Assembly: GCF_012927105.1 (NCBI RefSeq) | Contig: NZ_JABBFV010000001.1 | Span: forward strand, 248,001-312,000 | DNA length: 64,000 nt | From: Sphingobium psychrophilum | GTDB taxonomy: Bacteria > Pseudomonadota > Alphaproteobacteria > Sphingomonadales > Sphingomonadaceae | Reading direction: 5' to 3' | Part shown: positions 9,062-17,590 of the stretch, in pieces | Position numbering within the stretch: the stretch's first letter is position 1 | Layout: each line of letters opens with the position of its first letter | The notes under the pieces: generated by a model | Database searches by the model: none | What the model saw: the letters and a program-made list of their open reading frames with translations, nothing else | What the model was told of the DNA's origin: nothing | Made by a program: the position numbers and the translations under genes

Positions 9062-9646
9062 CTAGCCCAGCAGCGGCATATGCGGCGCGGCGTCGCGCGG
9101 CAATATGCCGGCCAGCCGCGGATCGGCGAAAGTCTCGATCTCCCGCGCATAAGGTACGAAACCAGACCGTATGTAGAAGGGGAGCGCCGCCTGGCTATCG
9201 AGCGTGCAGGTGTGGACCCAGAATCGCGTCACCCCCTTGCGCCAGGCCAGCGACTTGGCCTGCGCCATCAGCCAGCGGCCCATTCCTTTGCCGCCCAGTT
9301 CCGGCACCAGTCCGAAAAAGCTCAGTTCGCAATCGGGCAGGGATCGGAAATCCAGTTCCAGCAGGCCGATGGCGGTGCCGCGCGGATCGGTGACGGCATA
9401 GACCTCCACGGCCGGGTCATGGATAATCGTCGCCAGCGCCGAATCGGCCATCACCAGTCGCGAGAACCATAGCCATGGCGTTCCGACGCGCCGAAACAGC
9501 GTGCGGTAGGCGTCCAGATCGGGCGTCTTCCACGGCACCAGTCGCAGCGGGGCCACCGGGACCGGCGCGGGCCTGGGCCGGTCTCGCATTTCCAGATGGG
9601 TGACGATCGTCGCCACCATGCCCCGTTCGACCGGCGTCAGCGCCAT
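9062..9646 (-). CDS. GNAT-family N-acetyltransferase
   Basis: A 194-residue acetyl-CoA-dependent transferase. The GNAT core is visible as AIGLLELDFRSLPDCELSFF followed by the acetyl-CoA loop VPELGGKGMGRWLMAQAKSLAW near residues 113-134. Next come RFWVHTCTLDSQAALPFYIRSGFVP and a C-terminal tail. Similar alphaproteobacterial proteins acetylate small molecules or protein N-termini; the substrate cannot be read from sequence. The gene lies 5 bp downstream of hemF, so it belongs to the trmL-hemF transcript. Internal ATGs at codons 9 and 20 are possible starts. Confidence 0.8.
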   Translation of the reverse strand: MALTPVERGMVATIVTHLEMRDRPRPAPVPVAPLRLVPWKTPDLDAYRTLFRRVGTPWLWFSRLVMADSALATIIHDPAVEVYAVTDPRGTAIGLLELDFRSLPDCELSFFGLVPELGGKGMGRWLMAQAKSLAWRKGVTRFWVHTCTLDSQAALPFYIRSGFVPYAREIETFADPRLAGILPRDAAPHMPLLG

Positions 9647-9651
9647 GGGGT

Positions 9652-10557
9652 TCAGCTCCAGCTCGCCATCGGCGGCAGGCTCATCAGGATCGCGTCGATA
9701 TTGCCGCCGGTCTTGAGGCCGAACAGCGTGCCGCGATCATGCACCAGGTTGAATTCCGCATAGCGCCCCCGCCATTCCAACATGGTGCGATAATCCGCCT
9801 CGCTCCAGGCATCCTCCATGCGCCGCCTTACGATCGGCGGGAAGGCGTTCAGGAAGGCGTCGCCCACCGCCCGGGTGAAGGCGAAATGGGCGTCGAACGC
9901 GGCATCATCCGCACATTCCAGATGATCGTAGAAGATGCCGCCCACGCCGCGATGCACGCCGCGATGAGGGATGAAGAAATATTCGTCGGCCCATGCCTTG
10001 AAGCGCGCATGATAGTCCGGGTCATGGGCATCGCAGGCGGCCTTCAGCACGCCATGGAAATGCTCCGTATCTTCCGCATGGGGCAGCGGCGGATTGAGGT
10101 CCGCGCCGCCGCCGAACCAGCTTTTGGTCGTGACCAGATAGCGGGTGTTCATGTGGACGGCGGGCACATGCGGATTGGCCATATGCGCGACCAGGCTGAT
10201 GCCGGTGGCGAAGAAAGCGGGATTGTCGGCCGCGCCATGAATCGTCTGGGCGAATCCGGGCGCAAATTCGCCGCCCACGGTCGATATGTTGACGCCGACC
10301 TTTTCGAACACTTTGCCCTTCATCACGCCGCGCACGCCGCCCCCCCCCTGATTATTGGCGCCTTCGCCGGGGGCCTGTCCTTCGGCTTCCCGATCCCAGG
10401 CGGTATAGTCGAACCGCGCGTCGCTACCCGCCTCCCGCTCGATCGCCTCGAACTCGGCGCAGATCCGGTCGCGCAGCGATTCGAACCAGTTGCGCGCCGC
10501 CTGTTGCCGGGCGTCCAGGGCGAAGGGCACGGCGGGAATCGGGTTGCTGGCGGTCAT
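9652..10557 (-). CDS. hemF: Oxygen-dependent coproporphyrinogen III oxidase
   Basis: HemF decarboxylates coproporphyrinogen III to protoporphyrinogen IX with O2, in haem synthesis. The 301-residue length is right. Diagnostic stretches are KGKVFEKVGVNISTVGGEF, ISLVAHMANPHVPAVHMNTRY, WFGGGADLNPP, HRGVGGIFYDHL, and the C-terminal YAEFNLVHDRGTLFGLKTGGN. Its ATG overlaps the trmL stop codon (ATGA), indicating translational coupling. An aerobic enzyme next to a bc1 operon fits a respiring organism. Confidence 0.96.
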   Translation of the reverse strand: MTASNPIPAVPFALDARQQAARNWFESLRDRICAEFEAIEREAGSDARFDYTAWDREAEGQAPGEGANNQGGGGVRGVMKGKVFEKVGVNISTVGGEFAPGFAQTIHGAADNPAFFATGISLVAHMANPHVPAVHMNTRYLVTTKSWFGGGADLNPPLPHAEDTEHFHGVLKAACDAHDPDYHARFKAWADEYFFIPHRGVHRGVGGIFYDHLECADDAAFDAHFAFTRAVGDAFLNAFPPIVRRRMEDAWSEADYRTMLEWRGRYAEFNLVHDRGTLFGLKTGGNIDAILMSLPPMASWS

Positions 10558-11012
10558 TGGGGAAACTTTCCGGTCTGGCGAAGGGCTTCGGCGACGGCGA
10601 TGCCCGTGGAAACGGCGATGTTCAAGGATCGAAAGCCCGGCGCCATGGGGATGCGGACACGAATATCGGCCAGATCGCGCACATCATCAGGGACGCCGGC
10701 GCTTTCCGATCCCATCATCAGCACGTCGTCGGGGTGGAACTGGACGTCGGGCAACGTCTGGGAGGCATGGGCGCTCATCAGCAGCAGGCGGCGGCCTTCC
10801 GCGCGGCGGACCGCGTCGAAAGCCGCGAAATTGGCGTGGCGGGTGACGTCGGCCGCCTCGCCATAATCCATCGCCGCGCGTTTCAGGCGGGTGTCGGAAA
10901 AGGCGAATCCGGTCGGCATGATGATGTCCACGGGAACGGCGAAACAGGCGGCCAGGCGCAGGATCGCGCCGACATTGCCGGCGATCTCTGGTTGATAAAG
11001 GGCGATACGCAT
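10554..11012 (-). CDS. trmL: tRNA (cytidine(34)-2'-O)-methyltransferase
   Basis: A SPOUT-family enzyme that methylates the wobble ribose of certain tRNA-Leu species. The 152 residues start MRIALYQPEIAGNVGAILRLAAC, the family opening. Then come LMMGSESAGVP and RIPMAPGFRSLNIAVSTGIAVAEALRQ, the knot that binds S-adenosylmethionine. An open frame continues upstream to 11258, but it overlaps petA on the other strand and lacks family similarity, so the ATG at 11012 is preferred. First gene of a leftward unit with hemF and the GNAT gene. Confidence 0.93.
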   Translation of the reverse strand: MRIALYQPEIAGNVGAILRLAACFAVPVDIIMPTGFAFSDTRLKRAAMDYGEAADVTRHANFAAFDAVRRAEGRRLLLMSAHASQTLPDVQFHPDDVLMMGSESAGVPDDVRDLADIRVRIPMAPGFRSLNIAVSTGIAVAEALRQTGKFPQ

Positions 11013-11221
11013 GGCCCGCGCCTTAATGCACTGCGGCAAATTGTCATAGGGGGCGCGAGTTTGCTGTTGGCAAAGAGCGCGCAGTCCGGTTATCAGGCGC
11101 GCAAACCACGCCGGGGGGTAGGCGGGGACCGTACTTGCACGGCACCCTAAACCCCTTGATAAACAGAGTCGGTCACGGCATTGCGGCGGGGTCAGGGACG
11201 TTATTGCAAGGGTAGAGGTGC

Positions 11222-11788
11222 ATGGCGAGCGTTGAACATATAGACGGCACGGGTCCATCGGGCGAAGATGGCGTGCGCCGCCGCGATTTCATCAACATCG
11301 CCGCGGTCAGCTTTGCGGGGGTCGGGGCTGTCGCCGTCGTCCTGCCGCTTATCGACCAGATGAACCCCAGTGCCGACGTGCTGGCGCTTGCGACATCGCC
11401 GGTCGATCTTTCGGCGATCCAGCCGGGGCAGGCGATCAAGACCACCTTCCGCAGCCAGCCGCTGTTCGTGCGCCAGCTGACGCCGAAGGAAATCGCCGAA
11501 GCCGACAAGGTGGACGCCTCCACGCTGCGCGATCCGCAGACGCTGGAAGAGCGCACCGTCGACGGCAAGAAGCAGTGGCTGGTGACGATGGGTGTGTGCA
11601 CCCATCTGGGCTGCGTGCCGCTGGGCGCGGGCGAGGGCGAGAATCGCGGCGAATATGGCGGCTATTTCTGCCCATGCCATGGGTCGTCCTACGACACCGC
11701 CGCGCGCATCCGTAAAGGCCCCGCGCCCAAGAACCTGGAAGTGCCGAAGTTCAGCTTCACTTCCGACACCGCCATTCTTGTAGGCTGA
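11222..11788 (+). CDS. petA: Ubiquinol-cytochrome c reductase, Rieske iron-sulfur subunit
   Basis: The 2Fe-2S subunit of complex III. The two cluster boxes are CTHLGCVPLG and CPCHGSSYD near residues 125-160. The N-terminus has a twin-arginine-like RRRDFINIAAVSFAG that leads into the single membrane anchor, as expected for a Tat-exported Rieske protein. The 188-residue length is normal. The DYDT-type end is replaced by PKNLEVPKFSFTSDTAILVG. First gene of petABC; petB starts 11 bp downstream. Confidence 0.96.
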   Translation: MASVEHIDGTGPSGEDGVRRRDFINIAAVSFAGVGAVAVVLPLIDQMNPSADVLALATSPVDLSAIQPGQAIKTTFRSQPLFVRQLTPKEIAEADKVDASTLRDPQTLEERTVDGKKQWLVTMGVCTHLGCVPLGAGEGENRGEYGGYFCPCHGSSYDTAARIRKGPAPKNLEVPKFSFTSDTAILVG

Positions 11789-11799
11789 GGTAAGAAACC

Positions 11800-13092
11800 A
11801 TGAGCTTTCCCTGGGCTGAGCAATACACCCCCAAAAATCCGCTGACACAGTGGATTGACGAGAAGCTGCCGCTGCCGCGTCTCGTCTACAACGCCGTGGG
11901 CGCGGGCTATCCCGTGCCGCGCAACCTCAACTATTTCTGGAACTTCGGTGTTCTGGCCGGCCTGGCGCTGGTGATCCAGATCGTCACCGGCGTCATCATG
12001 GCGATGCATTATGGCGCCAATGACCTTGTCGCTTTCACCACCGTCGAACAGACGATGCGCGACGTAAATGCGGGCTGGCTGATGCGCTACGCCCACGCCA
12101 ACGGCGCCAGCTTCTTCTTCATCGTGGTCTATCTCCACATTTTCCGCGGCCTCTATTTCGGCTCCTACAAGGCGCCCCGCGAAATGGTGTGGCTGCTCGG
12201 CCTCGTCATCTTCCTGCTGATGATGGCGACCGCGTTCATGGGCTATGTGCTGCCCTGGGGCCAGATGTCCTACTGGGGCGCGAAGGTGATCACTGGCTTG
12301 TTCGGCGCGATCCCGGTCGTGGGTGAACCGATCCAGACCTGGCTGCTGGGCGGTTTCGCCCCCGGTAACGCCTCGCTCAACCGCTTCTTCTCGCTCCACT
12401 TCCTGCTGCCCTTTGTGATTGCCGGTGTCATCATCCTGCACATCTGGGCGCTGCATATTCCAGGGTCCAACAACCCGACCGGCGTGGAAGTGAAGGGGCC
12501 GCAGGACACTGTGCCCTTCCATCCCTACTACACCGCCAAGGACGGCTTCGGCGCGGGCATCTTCCTGATCGCCTTTTCGATCCTGCTGTTCTTCGCGCCG
12601 AACTTCCTGGGCCACCCGGATAACTATATCGAGGCGAACCCGCTTTCGACCCCCGCGCATATCGTGCCGGAATGGTATTTCTGGCCCTTCTACGCCATCC
12701 TGCGCGCCTTCACGGTGGACTTCCTCTTCATCCCCGCCAAGCTGCTGGGCGTGCTGGCGATGTTCGCATCGATCCTGCTGCTGTTCTTCTTGCCCTGGCT
12801 CGACACCTCGCCGGTGCGGTCGGGCAAGTATCGGCCCACCTTCAACAAGTTCTTCTGGATTCTCTGCCTCGACGTGGTGATCCTGGGCTGGTTGGGCGGC
12901 GCGCCGGCGGAAGAACCCTATGTCATGATGAGCCAGGTCGCGGCGGCCTATTATTTCGCCCACTTCTTGATCATCCTTCCGCTGATCTCGCGCTTTGAAA
13001 AGCCGCTGCCGCTGCCCGGCTCGATCACCGAGGCCGTGTTGGCGAAATATGGCAAGACCGACGGCGCAACCGTCGCGGTCCCGGCCGAATAA
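11800..13092 (+). CDS. petB: Ubiquinol-cytochrome c reductase, cytochrome b subunit
   Basis: A 430-residue polytopic protein that binds haems bL and bH and forms the Qo and Qi sites. Paired haem-ligand histidines are visible in AMHYGAND and [30 protein letters not shown], and in [20 protein letters not shown]. The Qo motif [15 protein letters not shown] is present. Eight or more hydrophobic helices span the protein. TAAGAAACC-type purines precede the ATG. The operon order petA-petB-petC and close spacing (14 bp to petC) match alphaproteobacterial bc1 operons. Confidence 0.97.
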   Translation: MSFPWAEQYTPKNPLTQWIDEKLPLPRLVYNAVGAGYPVPRNLNYFWNFGVLAGLALVIQIVTGVIMAMHYGANDLVAFTTVEQTMRDVNAGWLMRYAHANGASFFFIVVYLHIFRGLYFGSYKAPREMVWLLGLVIFLLMMATAFMGYVLPWGQMSYWGAKVITGLFGAIPVVGEPIQTWLLGGFAPGNASLNRFFSLHFLLPFVIAGVIILHIWALHIPGSNNPTGVEVKGPQDTVPFHPYYTAKDGFGAGIFLIAFSILLFFAPNFLGHPDNYIEANPLSTPAHIVPEWYFWPFYAILRAFTVDFLFIPAKLLGVLAMFASILLLFFLPWLDTSPVRSGKYRPTFNKFFWILCLDVVILGWLGGAPAEEPYVMMSQVAAAYYFAHFLIILPLISRFEKPLPLPGSITEAVLAKYGKTDGATVAVPAE

Positions 13093-13106
13093 GGGGTAGA
13101 GGTAAA

Positions 13107-13958
13107 ATGGTACGCTATGGTGCAATCGCCGTTGGCCTCTTCTTTGCAGGCTGGCTGTTCATTTCCTTCCTGATCGGCGCGGTGGCTTATGTCTCCGAGC
13201 CGCCAGTACCCACCGTCGAACATGAGTTCCACGAAGCGCCCAAGCATGTGTCCTTCTCGTTCGACGGACCGCTCGGCAAATATGACCAGGCGCAGCTCCA
13301 GCGCGGCTTCCAGGTGTTCAAGGAAGTCTGCTCGGCCTGTCACAGCCTGAAGTTCGTGGCGTTCCGCGATCTCGCGGCGCTTGGTTATAACGAAGCCGAA
13401 GTGAAGGCGATTGCCAAGCAGTGGGCGATCAAGACCCCGTCGGTCGATCCGGCCACGGGCGAAGCCTCCACCCGCGAACCTGTGCCGTCGGATTATTTCC
13501 CCAAGCCCTTCGCGAACAATGTCGCGGCGGCCGCGGCAAACAACAATGCGATCCCGCCAGACCTGTCGCTGATGACCAAGGCTCGCCACCATGGCAGCGC
13601 CTATGTCTATTCGCTGATCACCGGCTATCAGGCGCAACCGGCCGAATTGCTCAAGGAGTTCCCCGACTCCAAGACGCCGGAAGGGTTGCACTACAATCCC
13701 TATTTCGCCAACCTGAACCTCGCCATGGCGCCGCCACTGTCGGCCGATGGTCAGGTGACCTATGGCGACGGCACCAAGCCGACGGTGGACCAGATGGCGC
13801 AGGACGTCGCTGCCTTCCTGACCTGGACTGCCGAACCCAAGCTGGAAAACCGCCGCCGTGCGGGGCTTGCGACTATCCTCTTCCTGCTGATCGCAACGGG
13901 CCTGGCCTATATGTCCTATCAGAATATCTGGGCGGACAAGAAGAAGGCGGCCGCCTGA
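13107..13958 (+). CDS. petC: Ubiquinol-cytochrome c reductase, cytochrome c1 subunit
   Basis: A c-type cytochrome that passes electrons from the Rieske protein to soluble or membrane cytochrome c. The haem motif CSACHS is near residue 78, and the axial methionine lies in LNLAMAPPLSADG. It starts with a membrane-spanning export signal (VGLFFAGWLFISFLIGAVAYV). It ends with a C-terminal anchor (TILFLLIATGLAYMSYQNIWA) and a lysine-rich tail. The 283-residue length is typical. A strong terminator closes the operon. Confidence 0.96.
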   Translation: MVRYGAIAVGLFFAGWLFISFLIGAVAYVSEPPVPTVEHEFHEAPKHVSFSFDGPLGKYDQAQLQRGFQVFKEVCSACHSLKFVAFRDLAALGYNEAEVKAIAKQWAIKTPSVDPATGEASTREPVPSDYFPKPFANNVAAAAANNNAIPPDLSLMTKARHHGSAYVYSLITGYQAQPAELLKEFPDSKTPEGLHYNPYFANLNLAMAPPLSADGQVTYGDGTKPTVDQMAQDVAAFLTWTAEPKLENRRRAGLATILFLLIATGLAYMSYQNIWADKKKAAA

Positions 13959-13990
13959 TCCACGTCCGTCACGGACGGTGGTAGAGATCG

Positions 13991-14026
13991 GGGCGCGGTT
14001 CCTTGTGGGAACCGCGCCCTTTCTTT
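13991..14026 (+). terminator. Rho-independent terminator of petABC
   Basis: GGGCGCGGTTCC (13991-14002) and GGAACCGCGCCC (14008-14019) form a perfect 12-bp stem with a TTGTG loop. TTTCTTT follows. It lies between petC and apt. Confidence 0.93.
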
Positions 14027-14038
14027 ATGGGGGCCGCC

Positions 14039-14575
14039 ATGAGCACCGACAGCCTGACCGCGCTGGTCCGCACCATCCCCGACTTTCCCAAGCCGGGCAT
14101 CCTGTTTCGCGACATCACCACCCTCCTGGCCGACGGCGACGGCCTGCGTGACCTGGTGGATCGCATGGCGGCGGTTGCCCGGCCGCTCGACCCGGACCTG
14201 ATTGTGGGGATAGAGGCGCGGGGCTTCATTCTGGGTGCGGCCCTCGCGCTGGCGCTGGGCAAGGGCTTCGTGCCCGTTCGTAAAAAGGGCAAGCTGCCCG
14301 GCAAGACCGTGGGCATCGACTATTGCCTGGAATATGGCACCGACCGACTGGAGCTACATGAAGGCCAAGTGCCGGTCGGCGCGCGCGTGTTGCTGGTCGA
14401 TGATCTGATCGCCACCGGCGGCACGGCGCTGGCGGCGACGCAATTGCTGCGCGAACAGGGCGCGAGCGTGCTGATGGCGCTGTTCGCCATCGACCTGCCC
14501 GATCTGGGCGGCATGGCGGCACTGTCGGCTGACGGCGTCGCGGCGCAGGCGATCATCGCCTTCGACGGCGAATAG
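14039..14575 (+). CDS. apt: Adenine phosphoribosyltransferase
   Basis: Salvages adenine to AMP using PRPP. The 178 residues contain the family start IPDFPKPGILFRDITTLL, GIEARGFILGAALA, and the PRPP-binding loop VLLVDDLIATGGTALAA near residues 117-133. I used the ATG at 14039, after GGGGGCCGCC. An earlier GTG-type start at 14003 falls inside the petABC terminator loop and cannot be real. The gene converges on a nucleosidase-like gene whose reaction would release adenine, the substrate of this enzyme. Confidence 0.95.
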   Translation: MSTDSLTALVRTIPDFPKPGILFRDITTLLADGDGLRDLVDRMAAVARPLDPDLIVGIEARGFILGAALALALGKGFVPVRKKGKLPGKTVGIDYCLEYGTDRLELHEGQVPVGARVLLVDDLIATGGTALAATQLLREQGASVLMALFAIDLPDLGGMAALSADGVAAQAIIAFDGE

Positions 14576-14578
14576 CCG

Positions 14579-15205
14579 TCAGGCGGCGCGCGCCAGCGCT
14601 TCAGGCAGCAGGTCCACGGCCGCCGCCAGCCGCTCGTCGAGCAGGCCCAGCAATGCCGTCCAGCTGTTGATATGGTCCAGTTCGCCCGGCCCGTCCGATA
14701 TGCCGCGCAGCCCCATCAGCGGCACATCGAAACGCGCGCAGGCCCGCGCCACCGCAAATGTCTCCATATCGACCATGTCGGCATCGATCGTGGCATAATC
14801 CTCGCCGCCCACGATATTCGCGCCGGTCGACAGGCGGGCGAGGGGCAGGGCCAGCGGCGTCGCCAGCGGCAGGTCGACAGGGTGGTCGATGAACGGCGTC
14901 ACCCCCTTGGTGAAGCCCAGCCGCGACGCATCCATGTCGCGCCACGACACGCTCGCCACCTGGAATATGTCGCCCAGCGGGCAAAGGCGCGATCCCGCCG
15001 AACCTAGGCAAACGACGAGATCGGGCAGGGTCCGTTGCCGCGCCAGTTCCTGTAGCGCCATGCCGGTGGCCAGCGCCGCTTCGACCGGTCCGACGCCGGT
15101 CAGCAATGGGGTGAAGCGCGCGCGCAGATGCGGCCCATATTCGGCATCGACCGCCATCACGAACAGCACGCGCCGCGCGCTTATGGTTTCGCATCCCATC
15201 GTCAT
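14579..15205 (-). CDS. 5'-methylthioadenosine/S-adenosylhomocysteine nucleosidase-like protein
   Basis: A 208-residue member of the purine nucleoside phosphorylase superfamily. Typical blocks are LLTGVGPVEAALATGMAL and LVVCLGSAGSRLCPLGDIFQV. ADMVDMETFAVARACARFDVPLMGLRGISDG contains the catalytic Glu and Asp region of MTA/SAH nucleosidases. The product adenine could be used by the neighbouring apt. The exact substrate could instead be another nucleoside or a futalosine-like compound. I chose the ATG at 15205 (GCAGGA upstream); an ATG two codons later is also possible. Confidence 0.75.
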   Translation of the reverse strand: MTMGCETISARRVLFVMAVDAEYGPHLRARFTPLLTGVGPVEAALATGMALQELARQRTLPDLVVCLGSAGSRLCPLGDIFQVASVSWRDMDASRLGFTKGVTPFIDHPVDLPLATPLALPLARLSTGANIVGGEDYATIDADMVDMETFAVARACARFDVPLMGLRGISDGPGELDHINSWTALLGLLDERLAAAVDLLPEALARAA

Positions 15206-15284
15206 GGCTGTGGTCCTGCCCTCATTGCCTGTCTGTAATGTTCGGGACATCCCCGTGACAGCCGCGCAGACTATAGTCGAGATC

Positions 15285-15464
15285 ATGTTTCCTCATGAGT
15301 TGACCATCGACATGCCCGTTCCCATTCCCTTTCCCGCCCGATTTTCCGATACGGAAACGATCACCGCTGCCGACATAGAGGCCTGGGCCAAGGTCGAGCG
15401 CGCTCTGGCGGGCAAGCGCGACGCTTGTCACAAGCTGCGTCAGGGACATGTCGCGGCCCGCTGA
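15285..15464 (+). CDS. Possible small protein (59 aa), unknown function
   Basis: A short frame divergent from the nucleosidase gene. It starts MFPHELTIDMPVPIPFPARF and has a charged C-terminal half (EAWAKVERALAGKRDACHKLRQGH) that could form one helix. Only a weak CGAG precedes the ATG. A bidirectional terminator follows at 15493, which fits a real short transcript. No family recognised; the frame could also be chance. Confidence 0.4.
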   Translation: MFPHELTIDMPVPIPFPARFSDTETITAADIEAWAKVERALAGKRDACHKLRQGHVAAR

Positions 15465-15492
15465 ACCGGGTCTAACAGAAACTGGAAAAGAG

Positions 15493-15526
15493 AAAGCCCG
15501 CCGCTTCGAAAGAAGCGACGGGCTTT
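15493..15526. terminator. Bidirectional terminator next to tRNA-Val
   Basis: AAAGCCCGCCGCTTC and GAAGCGACGGGCTTT pair around GAAA with one mismatch. T-rich sequence follows on the minus strand (CTCTTTTCC), so it can end the leftward tRNA transcript as well as rightward reading. Confidence 0.8.
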
Positions 15527-15533
15527 GTCATGG

Positions 15534-15605
15534 TGGGCGTGGCAAGGATTGAACTTGCGACCCCTGCGATGTCAACACAGTGCTCTACCACTGAGCTACA
15601 CGCCC
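15534..15605 (-). tRNA. tRNA-Val (anticodon GAC)
   Basis: On the minus strand the acceptor arm GGGCGTG pairs with CACGCCC, followed by discriminator A. The D arm is TAGCTCAGTGGTAGAGCA. The anticodon stem CTGTG/CGCAG encloses TTGACAT, giving anticodon GAC (complement of 15571-15573). The T arm is GGGTCGCAAGTTCAATCCTTGCC. Total length is 72 nt without CCA. The terminator at 15493-15526 lies just downstream. Confidence 0.96.
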
Positions 15606-15733
15606 GCCGTGGAGGGGGCCAATAACGGGGGTCGGGCTGGCGCGCAAGCAGGAAATTGAAACGGGCCGATATTCTTCTGGACAGGGCAGGGGCGGCCCAT
15701 ATGCTGCCAGTCAAACAGGGGACGCCAAGACAT

Positions 15734-17065
15734 ATGCTGCCATCGCCATCCTCGCCGATTCAGACGGCGCCACGGCTGCCCTTCTACCGTCAGTTGTACG
15801 TCCAGGTGCTGGTCGCGATCGCGCTGGGCGTCCTGATCGGGCATTTCTGGCCCGATGCGGGCAAGCAACTCAAGCCCTTGGGCGAGGCCTTCATCAAGCT
15901 GGTGAAGATGATCATCGCGCCGGTGATCTTTCTGACCATCGTCACCGGCATTGCCGGCATGAAGGAACTGGGCGCGATCGGCCGGGTGGCGGCGAAGGCT
16001 TTCGCCTATTTCTTCACCTTCTCCACCCTGGCGCTGATCGTCGGCCTGATCGTCGCCAATGTCGTTCAGCCCGGCGCGGGGCTCAACATCGATCCGGCCA
16101 CGCTGGATGCGGGCAAGGTGGCGGACTATGCGCATAAGGCGCATGAAAGCAGCCTGACCGGCTTTCTGATGAACATCATCCCGTCGACCATGGTGTCGGC
16201 GGTGGCGGACGGCAACATTCTCCAGGTGCTGTTCGTGGCGATCCTGTTCGGCATTGCGCTGACCATGATCGGCGACAAGGCGCAGCCGCTCATGACGGTG
16301 CTCGAATCCGCCAGCCATGCGGTGTTCAAGCTGGTTGCCCTGCTGATGAAGGCGGCGCCGATCGGCGCGTTCGGGGCGATGGCCTTCACCATCGGCGAAT
16401 ATGGGGTCGGCACGCTTGCCAATCTCGCGGGGCTGGTGGCGACCTTCTATCTGACCGCGCTGCTGTTCGTGCTGGTAGTGCTGGGGACGGTGGCATGGTT
16501 CGCCGGCTTCAACATCCTGCACCTGATCCGCTATCTTAAGGCGGAATTGCTGCTGGTGCTGGGCACCTCCTCGTCCGAAGCCGCGCTGCCCAGCCTGATC
16601 GAAAAGATGGAGCGCGCCGGGTGCCGCAAGTCTGTCGTGGGGCTGGTCGTGCCGACCGGCTACAGCTTCAACCTGGACGGCACCAATATCTACATGACGC
16701 TGGCGGCCTTGTTCATCGCCCAGGCGTGCAATGTCGATATCAGCCTAGAGCAGCAGATATTGCTGCTCCTGGTCGCGATGATCTCGTCCAAGGGTGCTGC
16801 GGGCGTCACTGGCGCGGGCTTCATCACGCTGGCCGCCACGCTCTCGATCGTGCCGTCAGTGCCGGTGGCGGGCATGACGCTGATCCTGGGCGTCGATCGC
16901 TTCATGAGCGAGGTCCGGGCGCTCACCAACTTCATCGGCAATGCGGTGGCGACGGTGGTGGTGTCTGTCTGGGAAAAGGGGCTGGACCGCGAACGGTTTA
17001 ACGCCGCCATGGCGGGAATCCCGCTCGATCCGACCCCCGACATGGAAGAAGTGGTGCCCGACTAA
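15734..17065 (+). CDS. dctA: C4-dicarboxylate:cation symporter, DctA type
   Basis: A 443-residue inner-membrane symporter of the DAACS family that imports succinate, fumarate or malate with cations. Family blocks are [19 protein letters not shown] at the start, [41 protein letters not shown] (serine-rich hairpin), and [26 protein letters not shown]. Two candidate ATGs, 15701 and 15734, each lie in a CATATGCTGCCA repeat. The second gives the N-terminus closest to known DctA, though the first has AGGGG nearby. The last bases overlap the convergent cpdR stop codon. Confidence 0.9.
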   Translation: MLPSPSSPIQTAPRLPFYRQLYVQVLVAIALGVLIGHFWPDAGKQLKPLGEAFIKLVKMIIAPVIFLTIVTGIAGMKELGAIGRVAAKAFAYFFTFSTLALIVGLIVANVVQPGAGLNIDPATLDAGKVADYAHKAHESSLTGFLMNIIPSTMVSAVADGNILQVLFVAILFGIALTMIGDKAQPLMTVLESASHAVFKLVALLMKAAPIGAFGAMAFTIGEYGVGTLANLAGLVATFYLTALLFVLVVLGTVAWFAGFNILHLIRYLKAELLLVLGTSSSEAALPSLIEKMERAGCRKSVVGLVVPTGYSFNLDGTNIYMTLAALFIAQACNVDISLEQQILLLLVAMISSKGAAGVTGAGFITLAATLSIVPSVPVAGMTLILGVDRFMSEVRALTNFIGNAVATVVVSVWEKGLDRERFNAAMAGIPLDPTPDMEEVVPD

Positions 17066-17448
17066 GGCTGATCGGTCGACGCCGGCACGCTTTCGGCGCC
17101 GAACATCCGTTCGACCTCCAGCACCAGGTCGCGCAGGTGGAAAGGCTTGGACAGCACCTTGGCCTGCGGCACCGCCTTGCCAGCCTTCAGCGTGACGGCG
17201 GCGAAGCCGGTGATGAACATGATGCGCATGTCCGGCGCTACGGACGCTGCATGTTGCGCCAGTTCGATGCCGTCCATTTCGGGCATCACGATATCGGTCA
17301 GCAAAAGGTCGAACCGGTCCGAATCGATATGGGGCAGCGCATCGCGGCCATTCTCCACCGACACGACCTCATAACCCGACCGTTCCAGCGCACGGGCCAG
17401 ATAGGTCCGCATGCTCTCGTCATCTTCGGCCAATAAAATGCGAACCAT
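17062..17448 (-). CDS. cpdR: CpdR-type single-domain response regulator
   Basis: A 128-residue receiver domain with no output domain. CpdR in alphaproteobacteria steers ClpXP proteolysis during the cell cycle. The acidic pocket LLAEDDE, phospho-acceptor Asp in [28 protein letters not shown] and the conserved lysine in [15 protein letters not shown] match CpdR closely. The ATG at 17448 begins [10 protein letters not shown]. An open frame reaches 17532 without similarity. Its stop codon overlaps the dctA stop (CTAA on the plus strand). Confidence 0.88.
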   Translation of the reverse strand: MVRILLAEDDESMRTYLARALERSGYEVVSVENGRDALPHIDSDRFDLLLTDIVMPEMDGIELAQHAASVAPDMRIMFITGFAAVTLKAGKAVPQAKVLSKPFHLRDLVLEVERMFGAESVPASTDQP

Positions 17449-17590
17449 CGCCCCCAACACTCTCATCCGGCCGCCCCGCAGCCCTTTGCACGCACCCGAC
17501 GGGGTGGCGCGAAGCCGCACTATATGCGACAAGGTGTAAATATTATCCAGCCGGGCAAGATTTTTCGGCGTGCTGGCGAAAGGAGCCGCA

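Noticed and set aside
11689..13125. 478-codon leftward open frame opposite petB
   Set aside because: Composition is His/Glu/Asp/Arg-rich as expected for the antisense of a membrane protein; petB is certain.
15534..15605. tRNA-Val as an integration (att) site
   Set aside because: No integrase and no duplicated tRNA 3' end nearby.
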